From an uncultured Eubacterium sp. (GTDB lineage: Bacteria > Bacillota > Clostridia > Lachnospirales > Lachnospiraceae), in the NCBI GenBank assembly GCA_910577225.1, contig CAJTMV010000002.1:221572-285571 (forward strand): a stretch of DNA of 64,000 bases, in the 5' to 3' direction. A program made the position numbers and the translations under genes. The notes under the pieces are model-generated. The model ran no database searches. It was given only the letters and a program-made list of their open reading frames with translations, and was not told the DNA's origin. Shown here one piece after another: positions 16,622 through 26,493 of the stretch (positions within the stretch are counted from its first letter, which is position 1; every line of letters begins with the position of its first letter).

Positions 16622-17326
16622 TCAGGAACGTCTGCGCAGACTGCGGAGCTTTTCTTTCCACTCTTTCGGCACACGGTAAGATTCACAGATCTTTTGAATG
16701 GCTTTGTTATGCGTAAAATCATCCATCTGATCGTGCTGCAAAAATAAAAACGTCTGATCCGCAAACTTTGCAAAACATTCAGAAACGAGCCACGCCTGTG
16801 CCATTTTCACATAATATCCGTCGTTGTCAATCTCATTGCAGATCGCAAAAATCTTATCGATATGCGCCGCATCCACAAAATGTCCAAGTATGACGACAAG
16901 TCCAAACCGGATCCCGTATTCGGTATCTGCCAGAATCCAGTTCCATGCATATTCCCACCAGTATTCCGGTTTGCTTCGCATCCATTTATATGTGATGCAG
17001 CAGCTGTCGCAAACAGCCCAGTTATCAATTACCGGTACGAACAGATCCAGCCATTGCCGGCGGCGTTCACAATCCATAGGCGCATAACCGATCACAAGGC
17101 CAAACAGCATTTTTTCCTCGTAACAAAGCTCCCCCGCAGCCGCCTCCTGCAGCTGTATCAGATATTCCTCCGCATCCTTTTTTGCGATCTGCTTTGCGAT
17201 CTGACGAAGCCTCGGCAGACGCACGCCCAGAATATCGGTCACCCCGGGCGCCAGTCTGCTTTGAAATGCGCGATAATCCGGCTCTGCCTCCTGCTCCAGC
17301 TGTGTTCTTATCTCCTGCCTGATCAT
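16622..17326 (-). CDS. AlkD-like DNA alkylation repair protein
   Basis: 234-residue HEAT-repeat protein of the DNA alkylation repair family (AlkC/AlkD). AlkD glycosylases excise N3- and N7-alkylated purines without base flipping. Family segments seen: GVRLPRLRQIAKQIAK, IDNWAVCDSCC, FGLVVILGHFVD and YYVKMAQAWLVSECF. The Trp/Asp of IDNWAVCD corresponds to the region carrying AlkD catalytic residues. Length is standard. It is between the PpiC-like lipoprotein gene (20 bp gap) and the 242-residue gene, in a run of minus-strand genes that may share transcripts, but a functional link is not evident. Confidence 0.9.
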   Translation of the reverse strand: MIRQEIRTQLEQEAEPDYRAFQSRLAPGVTDILGVRLPRLRQIAKQIAKKDAEEYLIQLQEAAAGELCYEEKMLFGLVIGYAPMDCERRRQWLDLFVPVIDNWAVCDSCCITYKWMRSKPEYWWEYAWNWILADTEYGIRFGLVVILGHFVDAAHIDKIFAICNEIDNDGYYVKMAQAWLVSECFAKFADQTFLFLQHDQMDDFTHNKAIQKICESYRVPKEWKEKLRSLRRRS

Positions 17327-17346
17327 GTAAACACTCCTGTCTGGAT

Positions 17347-18348
17347 TTAAAACAACTCTTTACAATACTCCTGATATACCGAAAAAAAGCTGTCTGTCGT
17401 CAGGTCGTCCGACCGGCCCGCCTCCAGGGTATTCCAGGTATCCTGATACATCTTTTTGGATATCGTCCGGCTGTATGCGTCGTACACATCGCCAAACGCA
17501 GTCTTTTCTCTTTTTTGTACAATTTTGATTTTATTTGCATCGGTTAGTTCTTCATTAAACTTATTCACACAGTAAATAAAATAGTAACCGTCTTTTGTCT
17601 TAATACTGCTCGTCGCGGTTCCGTTATCCAGTGCAAACGCCGCTTTTTCAACTTCCTGCGGCAGCGCTCCCCTTCCGAACTGAATCTTCACCTCTTCCGC
17701 TTCGTTATAGGAACCGGCCAGCGTTGAAAAATCGCTGCCTGCGGCAAGCGCCCTTTTTACCTCGCGCGCTTTTTTCGCATCCGATACTACGATCTGCATC
17801 GCGTCCATAATGCGCGCCTCGTCGTCGCTCACTTCACTATTCACTCCTACAGTCAGCGATTTATAGAGTTTCTGAGCCAAAGCATAATCTTCATATAATT
17901 TCTGAATATCGGTCTGGCTCACTTCCAGATACGCCAGCTCTTTTTCGCTCAACGAATCGAAATAAGCCTTTGCCGCTTTTTCCACACCGGCGACTTCCTC
18001 GTCCGTCAGCGCGATCTCCCGATTCCTCGCCAGAGAATCCATACTTAATATTTTGGTCAGCTGCGCCATAGTCAGATTTTTAATATAATCTTCCAGCATC
18101 CCTTCCTGACTTTCCTGCTGCCACAAATCCACGCCGGCAACCGTTCCGTACAAATTCTGATAATTCACCAGATATACTTTTGCCTCTGAAAGAGAATAAC
18201 TCTCTCCGTCTACCTTTAGTACCGGTTTTGACATAATCTGCGGTACATGGAGCGAATCTCCCTTACCACATCCTGCCATCAGACAGGATGTGAGTATTCC
18301 CGCACACAAAGAAACGATGATTCTCCTCTTCTTTTTCTTTTTTTTCAT
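17347..18348 (-). CDS. Lipoprotein with PpiC-type peptidyl-prolyl isomerase domain (PrsA/SurA-like foldase)
   Basis: 333 residues. A basic N-terminus, hydrophobic stretch and lipobox LMAGC (Cys27) predict a lipoprotein on the outer face of the membrane. Residues about 45-180 form a SurA/PrsA N-domain-like helical chaperone region (MLEDYIKNLTMAQLTKILSMDSLA). Residues about 185-280 resemble a parvulin domain: ARIMDAMQIVVSDAKKAREV, FSTLAGSYNEAEEVKIQFGRGALPQEVEKAAFALDNG and the end SIKTKDGYYFIYCV. It would help fold exported proteins. The ATG is one base after the stop of the small upstream gene and overlaps its AGAGG ribosome site, indicating translational coupling. Confidence 0.88.
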   Translation of the reverse strand: MKKKKKKRRIIVSLCAGILTSCLMAGCGKGDSLHVPQIMSKPVLKVDGESYSLSEAKVYLVNYQNLYGTVAGVDLWQQESQEGMLEDYIKNLTMAQLTKILSMDSLARNREIALTDEEVAGVEKAAKAYFDSLSEKELAYLEVSQTDIQKLYEDYALAQKLYKSLTVGVNSEVSDDEARIMDAMQIVVSDAKKAREVKRALAAGSDFSTLAGSYNEAEEVKIQFGRGALPQEVEKAAFALDNGTATSSIKTKDGYYFIYCVNKFNEELTDANKIKIVQKREKTAFGDVYDAYSRTISKKMYQDTWNTLEAGRSDDLTTDSFFSVYQEYCKELF

Positions 18349-18349
18349 T

Positions 18350-18682
18350 CTAAACCTCTACGACCAGATATCTTCCATCCGGAAGTGAAAATACTTCGCT
18401 GGCCTCTTCCAACTCCTTCAGACTCATTCCCGCAACATCTGCGCCGCTTTCATCCAGATAGTCTTTTACTTCTGTCAGACTATCGCAGACAACCGCCAGG
18501 CAGTCCTCCAAAAACTCTTCCGCCTCTTCCTGCGTAGACGCTACTTCTTCCCGAAATAGCTGCGACTGGTGCTGTAAAAAATAATTCAGACATACTTCAT
18601 CAAACTGATTCATCTTTTGCTGTGCCTCCTTTTTCTGTTTTGACTCTCTGATTTGATCTTCATGATCTGATATTTTTATCAT
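18350..18682 (-). CDS. Small acidic conserved-type protein upstream of the PpiC lipoprotein
   Basis: Up to 110 residues, no recognised family; acidic and helical (QEEAEEFLEDCLAVVCDSLTEVKDYLDESG), ending SLPDGRYLVVEV. Two starts are possible: ATG at 18682 without a ribosome site, or ATG at 18613 with AAGGAGG 11 nt upstream, giving an 87-residue protein starting MNQFDEVCLNYFL. The second is better supported. It lies between maf and the foldase gene with very short gaps. Function unknown. Confidence 0.65.
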   Translation of the reverse strand: MIKISDHEDQIRESKQKKEAQQKMNQFDEVCLNYFLQHQSQLFREEVASTQEEAEEFLEDCLAVVCDSLTEVKDYLDESGADVAGMSLKELEEASEVFSLPDGRYLVVEV

Positions 18683-18694
18683 AGTAGAAAACAG

Positions 18695-19309
18695 TTAAAA
18701 AGGCAATGCAATTTCTTCGATTTTTTGGAAAACCTGGTAAAGTTTTGCAACCGGAAGTCCGATCACGTTCTGATAATCCCCTTCGATCGTCTGTACAAAG
18801 CGGCCGCCGATGCCCTGCAGTCCATATCCGCCAGCCTTATCCATCGGTTCTCCGCTATGCACATACGCTGCTATTTCTTTGTCTGTCATTGGATAAAACC
18901 TGACGTTGGTACATTCGGCAAATGTGATACTCTGCCGCTTTCCTTTGCTGCTGATTGCCAGCGCAACGCCGGTATAAACCTGATGCGTTGTTCCTGCAAG
19001 CATCTTTAGCATCTGTGTCGCCTGTAATTCATCGTCCGGTTTCCCAAGAATCCTCCCGTTGCACGTCACAACGGTATCCGCTCCAAGAATCAGATAGTCC
19101 GGATAGGGGTTTTCCTTCGTCCCGCATGCGCCAAATAGTCTTCGTTCCACTTCTTCCGCCTTTTGTCTGGACAATTCCTGAACGATATCCGACGGGCGGG
19201 AGGCTGTATATGTCTCGCTGCCTGTAGCACAGACGACCTCAAAGTCCGTAAACAGCTTTTTTAACAGTTCCTTTCTTCTTGGGGACGCGGACGCAAGAAT
19301 GACGCGCAT
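18695..19309 (-). CDS. maf: Maf family nucleoside triphosphate pyrophosphatase
   Basis: 204-residue cytosolic enzyme hydrolysing dTTP/UTP or modified nucleotides to monophosphates (house-cleaning). It starts MRVILASASPRRKELLKK, the family signature, and has ILGADTVV, GRILGKPDD, VYTGVAL, YVHSGEPMDKAGGYGLQGIGG and the end IEGDYQNVIGLPVAKL. The QG(I/K)G-type segment fits the YhdE (dTTPase/UTPase) group. AGGAG precedes the ATG. It follows addA by about 30 bp, as in many Clostridia where addB-addA-maf run together. Confidence 0.95.
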   Translation of the reverse strand: MRVILASASPRRKELLKKLFTDFEVVCATGSETYTASRPSDIVQELSRQKAEEVERRLFGACGTKENPYPDYLILGADTVVTCNGRILGKPDDELQATQMLKMLAGTTHQVYTGVALAISSKGKRQSITFAECTNVRFYPMTDKEIAAYVHSGEPMDKAGGYGLQGIGGRFVQTIEGDYQNVIGLPVAKLYQVFQKIEEIALPF

Positions 19310-19341
19310 AGTACTCTCCTTTCTCCGCTTCGGTCTGGCAT

Positions 19342-22300
19342 CTATACTTCCACCAGCTGTCCGAGCGAAAACGAATATATCAATTTTTCTTTTAATTTCT
19401 TTCCAGTTGCTTTCTGCAAAGCCTGCGCATACAATTCCAGCTGTACTTTATATCGTTCCCGCAGCTGCTCTTTTACCGCTGCCACATCCGTTTTATAATC
19501 CAGAATCACAAGCTGGTCATCTTCCACCCAGTATACATCCACAATTCCCTGAATCAGCACAAGCTGGTTTCCAGCTCCCTCGTACAGATCGCACGCCGGT
19601 ATTCCCATTACAAACGGCTGTTCTTTATACAGCTCTCCCCGCTGGCTGGCCATCGCCATGCGTCTGGCCGCCGGACTATCCAGAAATCGCGCGATCGTGC
19701 GTGGACTGACCAGATCCTTCATCTCCTGCGTAATCCGCTGCTCCCTGAGCATACGCTCCATCTGTATGCGGATATCCGCGACGCGGTCCTTACTGTGAAC
19801 GCTCTGTACAAAATCCACCTCTTCCAGTACCTTATGCACGGCGCTGCCCCGGAGCGCGCCAAAGTTTTCCTGCTGCGTGTGCACGCCCATAAAAGCAGGC
19901 ACAGGCGCTGTCTGTTCTTTCTCAAACCACTGCTCCGGCTGTACTGCGGGAGCGTCTTCTTCCAGCACCACCTTTAACCGGTGCTTTAGTTCGGTAACGG
20001 ATATTTTGGTCTTAAGATCGGTATCCGCCGCGAACGGATAATTCCAGGACAGCTTCCCGTCCAGCTGATCGTACAGCTCACGGTTCGCTGTCTGATAAAG
20101 CCCTGTCACCTGCGCCTGACTTAACTTTTCGATCGCCGCTTCTACCGTTTCCTGCAGCTGCAGCTGCTCTGGCTCACAGACGCGGACCTCATACAAATCC
20201 CGCTCCTGCATGGCGCATGGATAAATCCATTCCAGATAAGAGGATGCCCGGTATCTTGTAAAATAATCCATGGTACGCCCGGTATCCGAATCCAGCTCTT
20301 TGACCGCAGCGGTCATAATCAGCTTTTCTTTTGCTCTTGTCAGCGCCACGTAGAGCACGCGCAGCTCTTCCCCCTGATTTTCAATCCCGATTTCATTTTC
20401 CAATATCTTTTTGATAAATCCAGGTTTACGGGTTCTTTTTTCCGTATCTATTTCATCCAGTCCGATTCCATACTCCGGATGAAGTACGAGACGGCTGCGA
20501 ATATCCTGCCTGTTAAACTGTTTCCCCATGCCGCTGACAAATACGACCGGAAACTCGAGACCTTTGCTTTTGTGAATGCTCATAATCCGTACAACGTCTT
20601 CGTTTTCACCGGTAATATCCGCTTCTCCAAAATCTATTTCATATTTTTTTAATTTTTCAATATACCGCACAAAATGAAACAGTCCCTGATAGCTGGTCTT
20701 TTCATACGCAATGGCTTTTTCCAGCAGCATGTCGATGTTTGCCCGACGCTGTTCCCCGGCGGGCATTGCCTGAATATACGACGCATATCCGGTTTCCTGC
20801 AAAACGATCTGTATCAGCTTATGAATCGGCGTATAAGACGTCAGGCTTCTGAGCCTTCGATATCGCTGCAAAAACGCGTCCGCTTTTACCCGCAGCGGGT
20901 CCTCTTCACTGGCATACTGCGCAAAATCTTCCAGCGCCAGAAAGTAAAAATGTTCCTTTCCAAACGTGCGTATCCGCGCCAGCTCCTGCCCGTTCATGCC
21001 TCCGATCGGCGACGTCAGCACTGCTGCCGTCGGAATATCCTGCAGCGGATTATCCAGCATCGACAGCATACTCAGAATCGTCCGTATCTCCAGAGTACCA
21101 AAATATCCGGTTCTGGAAGACGTGTGCGCCGGAATGCCCGCTTCTGTCAGCACCTTTAAAAACAGCTCCGACCATCCGGTCATACTGCGCAGTAATATTA
21201 CCATATCTCCATACCGCACCCTGCGCAGCTGTCCGCTTTCCCGATCTGTCACCATCTGCGTTTCCAGCAGTTCCCGTATCCGGGCCGCGATCATACGCGC
21301 CTCCAGTTCCTGCAGACTTTGCATATGCGCCTGTTCCAGCTCTTCCTGCGAAGCCTTTGCCAGCAGCAGCTCGCTTTGAAACATCTGCGGCTGATCCGGC
21401 TGCGGATAGGACGCTCCCGCGTAAAGCGCAGCCTGCTGATCGTATTCCACATTTCCCAGATCTTCGTGCATAATCTGATAAAAGATCTGGTTTACCGACG
21501 CTACGACCTGCGTCCGGCTGCGGAAATTTTTATGCAGATCGATTTTTTGCCTGCTGCTTTCTTCATCCGTATAGGTTTTATATTTTTCCATAAACAGCTC
21601 TGGTCTTGCCAGACGAAAACGATAAATACTCTGCTTCACGTCGCCGACCATAAAAATATTGTGCTCTCCCAGCTCTTCGCGCGATACCGCCTTTAAAATC
21701 GTCTCCTGCACATAGTTACTGTCCTGGTATTCGTCGATCATAATCTCTTCAAACATTTCGCGCAGCTCTGCCGCCGCAGCCGTCGGTTTCTTTGTATCCG
21801 CGTCTACCAGTATGCGCAGCGCAAAATGTTCAATATCCGAAAAATCCAGCACATTTCGTTCCTTTTTCTGCGTCTGATACGCGTCTGTAAATGTCCTGGT
21901 CAGCTCCGCCAGCGCCGCGATATCGGGTAAAACAGCATGGATGCCGGAAAGTATTGTGTCCGGCTGCTGATAAAAATACGACTCTTTGATTTTTCCAAGC
22001 GTATCCTTTACCGTTTTGCGTATGCTTTTCACCTGTTCCTGCTTTTCTTTGCTGCCGTCGTACTTTCGGTTCACGCCGAGTTTGGTAAAGCGCAGATGCA
22101 GCATTTTGTCACTGTACGCCTGATAAGTACGACAGCCGCACAGCTGTTCCAGCAGGGCCTGATCGTCTTCGATCGCCGCCAGATACATCCCCGGGCCGTC
22201 CTCCTGCGCGCATATCCTTCTGGCTGATTCCGTCTGCTTCTTTAAGTCATGCATCACATACCCAAGATACCGCAGCAGACCATGCATCCACTTTTGTTCG

Positions 22301-22920
22301 TCCAGCGTCCGTTCATCCAGCTGATAATATGCAGGCAGTGCGGCAAGCCATTCCTGCGGCCATGGATAGCTCTGTGAAAAATCATACAGCCGCATCATAA
22401 AATCGACCAGCACAGCATCGCTTTTTGCCGTCGCATAACGGTCTGCCAGCCGCAGAAATCCTTCCGAACGCTGCTGATAACACTGCTCCATAACGGTACG
22501 CGCCACATCCTGTTTTAACAGCTCAAGCTCCCCGGGATCCGCAATCCGAAACGACGGCTCCAGATCGATCGTCTGAAAATAATTGCGCACCACATACAGA
22601 CAAAAGCTGTCAATCGTCGTAATCTGCGCATTATGCACCAGCGTTGCCTGCCGCTGCAGACTGCTGTTGTCCGGTTCCTCTTCCAGCTTTTTTTCTATGG
22701 CCTGGCTGATACGTTCACGCATTTCTGCCGCCGCTGCCTTTGTAAACGTTACGACCAGCATCCGGTCGATATCGGTCGGATGCTGTCTGTCCAGTACTTT
22801 CTGCACAATACGTTCTACCAATACTGCCGTCTTTCCGGAACCTGCAGCTGCAGAAACCAGAAGATTACGGTTTCTTAACGTAATTACCTGCTGCTGTTCG
22901 TTTGTCCATGTCATTCCCAT
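19342..22920 (-). CDS. addA: ATP-dependent helicase/nuclease AddA
   Basis: Helicase-nuclease subunit that resects double-strand ends for RecA loading, the Firmicute counterpart of RecBCD. 1192 residues. Walker A AAAGSGKT (24-31), motif II IDEYQDSN, FMVGDVKQSIYRFR, SIHKSKGLEFPVVFV and VALTRAKEKL are the SF1 (UvrD-like) helicase motifs. The C-terminal RecB-type nuclease shows GIVDVYWVEDDQLVILDYKTD at about 1125-1145, with the catalytic Asp/Lys. Length fits the family. The start is M1 or M3; GGGA is near both. addB lies 72 bp upstream, so both subunits are co-transcribed. Confidence 0.97.
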   Translation of the reverse strand: MGMTWTNEQQQVITLRNRNLLVSAAAGSGKTAVLVERIVQKVLDRQHPTDIDRMLVVTFTKAAAAEMRERISQAIEKKLEEEPDNSSLQRQATLVHNAQITTIDSFCLYVVRNYFQTIDLEPSFRIADPGELELLKQDVARTVMEQCYQQRSEGFLRLADRYATAKSDAVLVDFMMRLYDFSQSYPWPQEWLAALPAYYQLDERTLDEQKWMHGLLRYLGYVMHDLKKQTESARRICAQEDGPGMYLAAIEDDQALLEQLCGCRTYQAYSDKMLHLRFTKLGVNRKYDGSKEKQEQVKSIRKTVKDTLGKIKESYFYQQPDTILSGIHAVLPDIAALAELTRTFTDAYQTQKKERNVLDFSDIEHFALRILVDADTKKPTAAAAELREMFEEIMIDEYQDSNYVQETILKAVSREELGEHNIFMVGDVKQSIYRFRLARPELFMEKYKTYTDEESSRQKIDLHKNFRSRTQVVASVNQIFYQIMHEDLGNVEYDQQAALYAGASYPQPDQPQMFQSELLLAKASQEELEQAHMQSLQELEARMIAARIRELLETQMVTDRESGQLRRVRYGDMVILLRSMTGWSELFLKVLTEAGIPAHTSSRTGYFGTLEIRTILSMLSMLDNPLQDIPTAAVLTSPIGGMNGQELARIRTFGKEHFYFLALEDFAQYASEEDPLRVKADAFLQRYRRLRSLTSYTPIHKLIQIVLQETGYASYIQAMPAGEQRRANIDMLLEKAIAYEKTSYQGLFHFVRYIEKLKKYEIDFGEADITGENEDVVRIMSIHKSKGLEFPVVFVSGMGKQFNRQDIRSRLVLHPEYGIGLDEIDTEKRTRKPGFIKKILENEIGIENQGEELRVLYVALTRAKEKLIMTAAVKELDSDTGRTMDYFTRYRASSYLEWIYPCAMQERDLYEVRVCEPEQLQLQETVEAAIEKLSQAQVTGLYQTANRELYDQLDGKLSWNYPFAADTDLKTKISVTELKHRLKVVLEEDAPAVQPEQWFEKEQTAPVPAFMGVHTQQENFGALRGSAVHKVLEEVDFVQSVHSKDRVADIRIQMERMLREQRITQEMKDLVSPRTIARFLDSPAARRMAMASQRGELYKEQPFVMGIPACDLYEGAGNQLVLIQGIVDVYWVEDDQLVILDYKTDVAAVKEQLRERYKVQLELYAQALQKATGKKLKEKLIYSFSLGQLVEV

Positions 22921-22992
22921 AGTTCCCTGCCTTTATTTAAAATCGCTGCCCGTTGCTCTGTTTCTAACCGCTGCGACAGGCTGCCCGAACGA

Positions 22993-25900
22993 TTACTCTT
23001 TCTTCATCTGTTCCAGAATATCCGCCGCCTGATCTGATTTTTCCAGTCTGCGAAAAGAAAATCCGTCGATCTTTTCGTCAAAACCGCACACGCTGCGGTA
23101 CTCGCAGTATTCGCACGGCGTCCGTCCGTTCAGCTCGTACGGATTGACTGAAATCTCTCCATGCATCATGCGAACGCCAAGCTCTGCAATTTTGCGGTTC
23201 ACATAATCTGAAATCGTCCCGAACTGTTCCTGCGAGATTGCTTTGGAATTTTTGCGCAGCGTGCCGTCTTTGTTTTCCGTAACTGGCAGTATGCTGGAAG
23301 AAGACTGCATCTGCTGATCCATCGCCCGGTATACGATCGGATCTTCATCCACATATCCGTCCAGCTTCAGCTTTGCGAAAATCTGTTCCCGAATCTCCTC
23401 CTCGGTCAGTTCCTGATCCGTATCCAGCAGCGGATCGTCGATATGATAGTAAAAAATACCAGCCGGACGGACCGTTTTATCCGGATGCTTTTCACGCATC
23501 AGCTCGACCGCCGCATTCAGATAAACAACCAGCTGCAGCTGGAGTCCATGATAGAACGACAGCAGCTGAAAGCTGGTATTTCCGGATTTATAATCGATCA
23601 CTCTGACATATACTTCCTGTTCTCTCTCCCATACGTCCATACGATCGATACGGCCGCGCAGACGCATCTTTTCTTCCTCGCCAAGCTGGAAATTAATCGC
23701 ATCCAGCCTGCTGACATACTGGAACGCCACCTCGTAATTTTCCGGAAGAAAGCAGCCGCTTCGTATCTGGCGTCCCAGCACATCGACCGTCCGGTTCAGT
23801 ACTTTTTCCATCCGCCGCACGAGATAAATGTTGCGCTCCCCATCTGCCAGGGCCGTATTTTTGCATGCCGCAATCGCCTGATCGATCGCTTCTTTGGCAT
23901 ACTGCTCCTGCCGCTCCCCTGTCAGCTGAAACCAGTCGTCTCCTGCCGCCTGCATTCTGCGGGCGAACTGTTCGAGCGCATCATGCAATATGCTTCCAAA
24001 ATCCACCGGCTCAAATTCATTCAGCTGCCGTCTGGTCAGCTTTAACCCATACTGAAGAAAATGCGCAAACGCACATCCTGCAAACCGCTCCAGACGCGTT
24101 ACGGAGTTTTCCAAAACCGTGCCATAGAGCTGCCGCGCAATCTCTCTGCCAAGCTGCGAATCCTCATGCACAAAAAACGCCGCGTTCACATAATCAGAAA
24201 TCGTCAGTTTCCAGGACTCCTGATTCATATACCAGGCATACAATGCTTTCCATTCCTCCGCGGTTTCTCCGTTTTTCGCCTGTGCCAGTCCGCGTAAAAA
24301 ATACTGCATACTGCTTTTTGCGGTTGCCGTCTCCTCTTTTGGCGTACGTATGGCAAGCTGCGGAAACATCTTTTGTATAACCCCGATCAGATAGGATTTC
24401 CGTCTCGTAGTTCCTTCCTGTCCAGCCTGCGAATAGGTCAGATACAGCCGGTTCGACGGTTTGGTCAGATTCAGATACAGATAAAACTTCTGAATAAACG
24501 CCTTCTCTCTGGCCGTCGGCGCCAGCACAAGCTCCGATGAAAGCAGTTTTTCACGTTCATATTCAGAGAGAATCCCGTTTACAGATTCCTGTTTTGGAAC
24601 CATACCGTCATTGACCCCGATAAAAAATAATACTTTAATATGCTCCAGCCTTGTCCGCTCGATATCGCCAAACAATACCCGGTCATATCCGGGCGGAATA
24701 ATCCCTACCTGGGACGCTTCAAATCCCGCGTCCAGAATCTCCGCAAATTCTTTCCCGGATACCGTTTCCTCTCCCAGCAACGAAACGACCTTGTCCAGCA
24801 GCTGTATTACAATCTCATAAATCTGCTCGTTTTCCTTTGCCTGCGCCAGCATCCCCTGTATTTCAAACTGCTGTCTTTGCTCCTCCACCTGTTCCCGAAC
24901 CCTGAGAGCGACAAGCAGCTCATACAAAGCGGCTGCCATTTCCCGCACAGTCGCTCCCTTTTTTTTCATCACTTCGTGAAACGGTAAAAAACAGGAAATC
25001 AACGCCTCGCGCGCTTCGTTTAATGTTTCCAGCTCCGCTTCTTCCAGCCAGTCCGCCGTACGCACCCAGCTTTTTTTCAGCCGGCCGAATCCACGAATCC
25101 CAAATGCCAGCAGATAGTTTTCCATCAGATCCGTCGTATACGAATCCATGCCGCTTAATCCGCTCTTTAAATAGCGCGTCACGCTTTCATAAGAATAATC
25201 GGACGTCTCCATTTCCAAAACCGCACGCACCAGTTCCGTCATTGGATGAAACAGTATATTTTTTTTCTGATCGATAAAAATCGGAACCTGATACAGTTCA
25301 AAAATCTCCTCCGCATAATTGGCATACGAAGGTACGTCTGCCGTCACAACCGCCAGATCCATATACCGGTAATGCTCTTTGGACACAAGCCTCCGGATTT
25401 CTCCCGCTACGAAACGCAGCTCGTCCTTCGGCTGAAACAGACTGCAGATCTGAATCTCCTGCTGCTCTTTTTCATATCTGTCCGGACAGTTTCGAAACAG
25501 ATTCTGTTCCAGATGAAAGATCGCCGGAGCGTTTTTAAATCGTTTCTGACGCCCCAGGCCGGTCAGCACCGGATCCAGGATTTCCACTTTCTGACGTCTG
25601 GCCGTATCACAGAGTCCCTGAACGGTCTTTTTACTTAAATAAAATAAATCGTGAATATCCGGCTCTCCATATATCGGATCTCTTTCGTCGATCGTTACCG
25701 CGATCTGCACGCTTTCAGCCAGCACGAACAGTTCTTCCAAAAACGCGTGCTGCACAGGCGTAAAGCCGGTATAACCATCGAGTACGACAACGCTGCCCCG
25801 CAGCATTTCCGATTCCGGCGCCACCTTTGTAAGCAGATTCACAACCTCATCCGCCGTTACATATTTTCCTTCCAGATAATCCAAAAACCCACGGTAAAGC

Positions 25901-26382
25901 GTCACAATATCATTCAGCTTATACCAGAGTGCATTTTTATGCTCAAGCGTATCCGTAACCCGCTCCAGATCTTCGATCGATATGTGATACTGGGTCAGTT
26001 CCGAGATCAGCGACTTCATTTCGCTGATATATCCGGTCTTTCTGATATTGGCGCCCAGCAGCTGCAGCCTGTCTGCCTGTTCCATCGCCACATTCCGCAG
26101 CACCAGATTTTTTCCGTTTTCTTCCAATACGACGATATCCATCATGCCCAGATCGTCAAACACCCGATAAGCCAGCCGCTGAAAGCTCAGCACATCGATA
26201 TTTAAAATCGCATGCGCCGGATGTCTGTCTACAAATTCTCTCTGCGTCTGCATCGTAAACTGTTCCGGTACGAGAAACAAAAAATTTTTGTCCGGATATT
26301 GCATTGCCTGTTCCAGCACATGTTCATAAAGCCAGGAAGATTTTCCGCTGCCGGAATTGCCTAAGATAAACTGTAATGCCAT
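22993..26382 (-). CDS. addB: ATP-dependent helicase/deoxyribonuclease subunit AddB
   Basis: Second subunit of AddAB; provides the 5' strand nuclease and Chi recognition. 1129 residues from the ATG at 26382, which follows AAAGGAG; an earlier in-frame start at 26463 would add a non-family 27 residues. Walker A GNSGSGKSSWLY (8-19). The C-terminal nuclease contains VRVIDYKSGNTSF. Four Cys of the AddB iron-sulfur staple are visible: one in RFAGCAFAHF (about 768) and three in PCEYCEYRSVCGF (about 1090-1098). All hallmark residues are kept, so the complex should be active. Confidence 0.96.
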   Translation of the reverse strand: MALQFILGNSGSGKSSWLYEHVLEQAMQYPDKNFLFLVPEQFTMQTQREFVDRHPAHAILNIDVLSFQRLAYRVFDDLGMMDIVVLEENGKNLVLRNVAMEQADRLQLLGANIRKTGYISEMKSLISELTQYHISIEDLERVTDTLEHKNALWYKLNDIVTLYRGFLDYLEGKYVTADEVVNLLTKVAPESEMLRGSVVVLDGYTGFTPVQHAFLEELFVLAESVQIAVTIDERDPIYGEPDIHDLFYLSKKTVQGLCDTARRQKVEILDPVLTGLGRQKRFKNAPAIFHLEQNLFRNCPDRYEKEQQEIQICSLFQPKDELRFVAGEIRRLVSKEHYRYMDLAVVTADVPSYANYAEEIFELYQVPIFIDQKKNILFHPMTELVRAVLEMETSDYSYESVTRYLKSGLSGMDSYTTDLMENYLLAFGIRGFGRLKKSWVRTADWLEEAELETLNEAREALISCFLPFHEVMKKKGATVREMAAALYELLVALRVREQVEEQRQQFEIQGMLAQAKENEQIYEIVIQLLDKVVSLLGEETVSGKEFAEILDAGFEASQVGIIPPGYDRVLFGDIERTRLEHIKVLFFIGVNDGMVPKQESVNGILSEYEREKLLSSELVLAPTAREKAFIQKFYLYLNLTKPSNRLYLTYSQAGQEGTTRRKSYLIGVIQKMFPQLAIRTPKEETATAKSSMQYFLRGLAQAKNGETAEEWKALYAWYMNQESWKLTISDYVNAAFFVHEDSQLGREIARQLYGTVLENSVTRLERFAGCAFAHFLQYGLKLTRRQLNEFEPVDFGSILHDALEQFARRMQAAGDDWFQLTGERQEQYAKEAIDQAIAACKNTALADGERNIYLVRRMEKVLNRTVDVLGRQIRSGCFLPENYEVAFQYVSRLDAINFQLGEEEKMRLRGRIDRMDVWEREQEVYVRVIDYKSGNTSFQLLSFYHGLQLQLVVYLNAAVELMREKHPDKTVRPAGIFYYHIDDPLLDTDQELTEEEIREQIFAKLKLDGYVDEDPIVYRAMDQQMQSSSSILPVTENKDGTLRKNSKAISQEQFGTISDYVNRKIAELGVRMMHGEISVNPYELNGRTPCEYCEYRSVCGFDEKIDGFSFRRLEKSDQAADILEQMKKE

Positions 26383-26434
26383 CGATTCGATTACTCCTTT
26401 CAGCAATGAACGATACCCGACGGGTATACGGCGG

Positions 26435-26459
26435 ACGACGCTGCATAAAGCAGCGTCGT
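26435..26459. other. Perfect hairpin between chemoreceptor gene end and addB
   Basis: ACGACGCTGC (26435-26444) and GCAGCGTCGT (26450-26459) form a 10-bp stem with a 5-nt loop. ATACCCGACGGGTAT lies just beside it (about 26412-26426), a second palindrome. Neither is followed by a T-run on minus, so a factor-dependent terminator or a processing site is possible. Confidence 0.45.
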
Positions 26460-26493
26460 TCACACAGCCACATCAACGCAGCCCGAGCTTTTC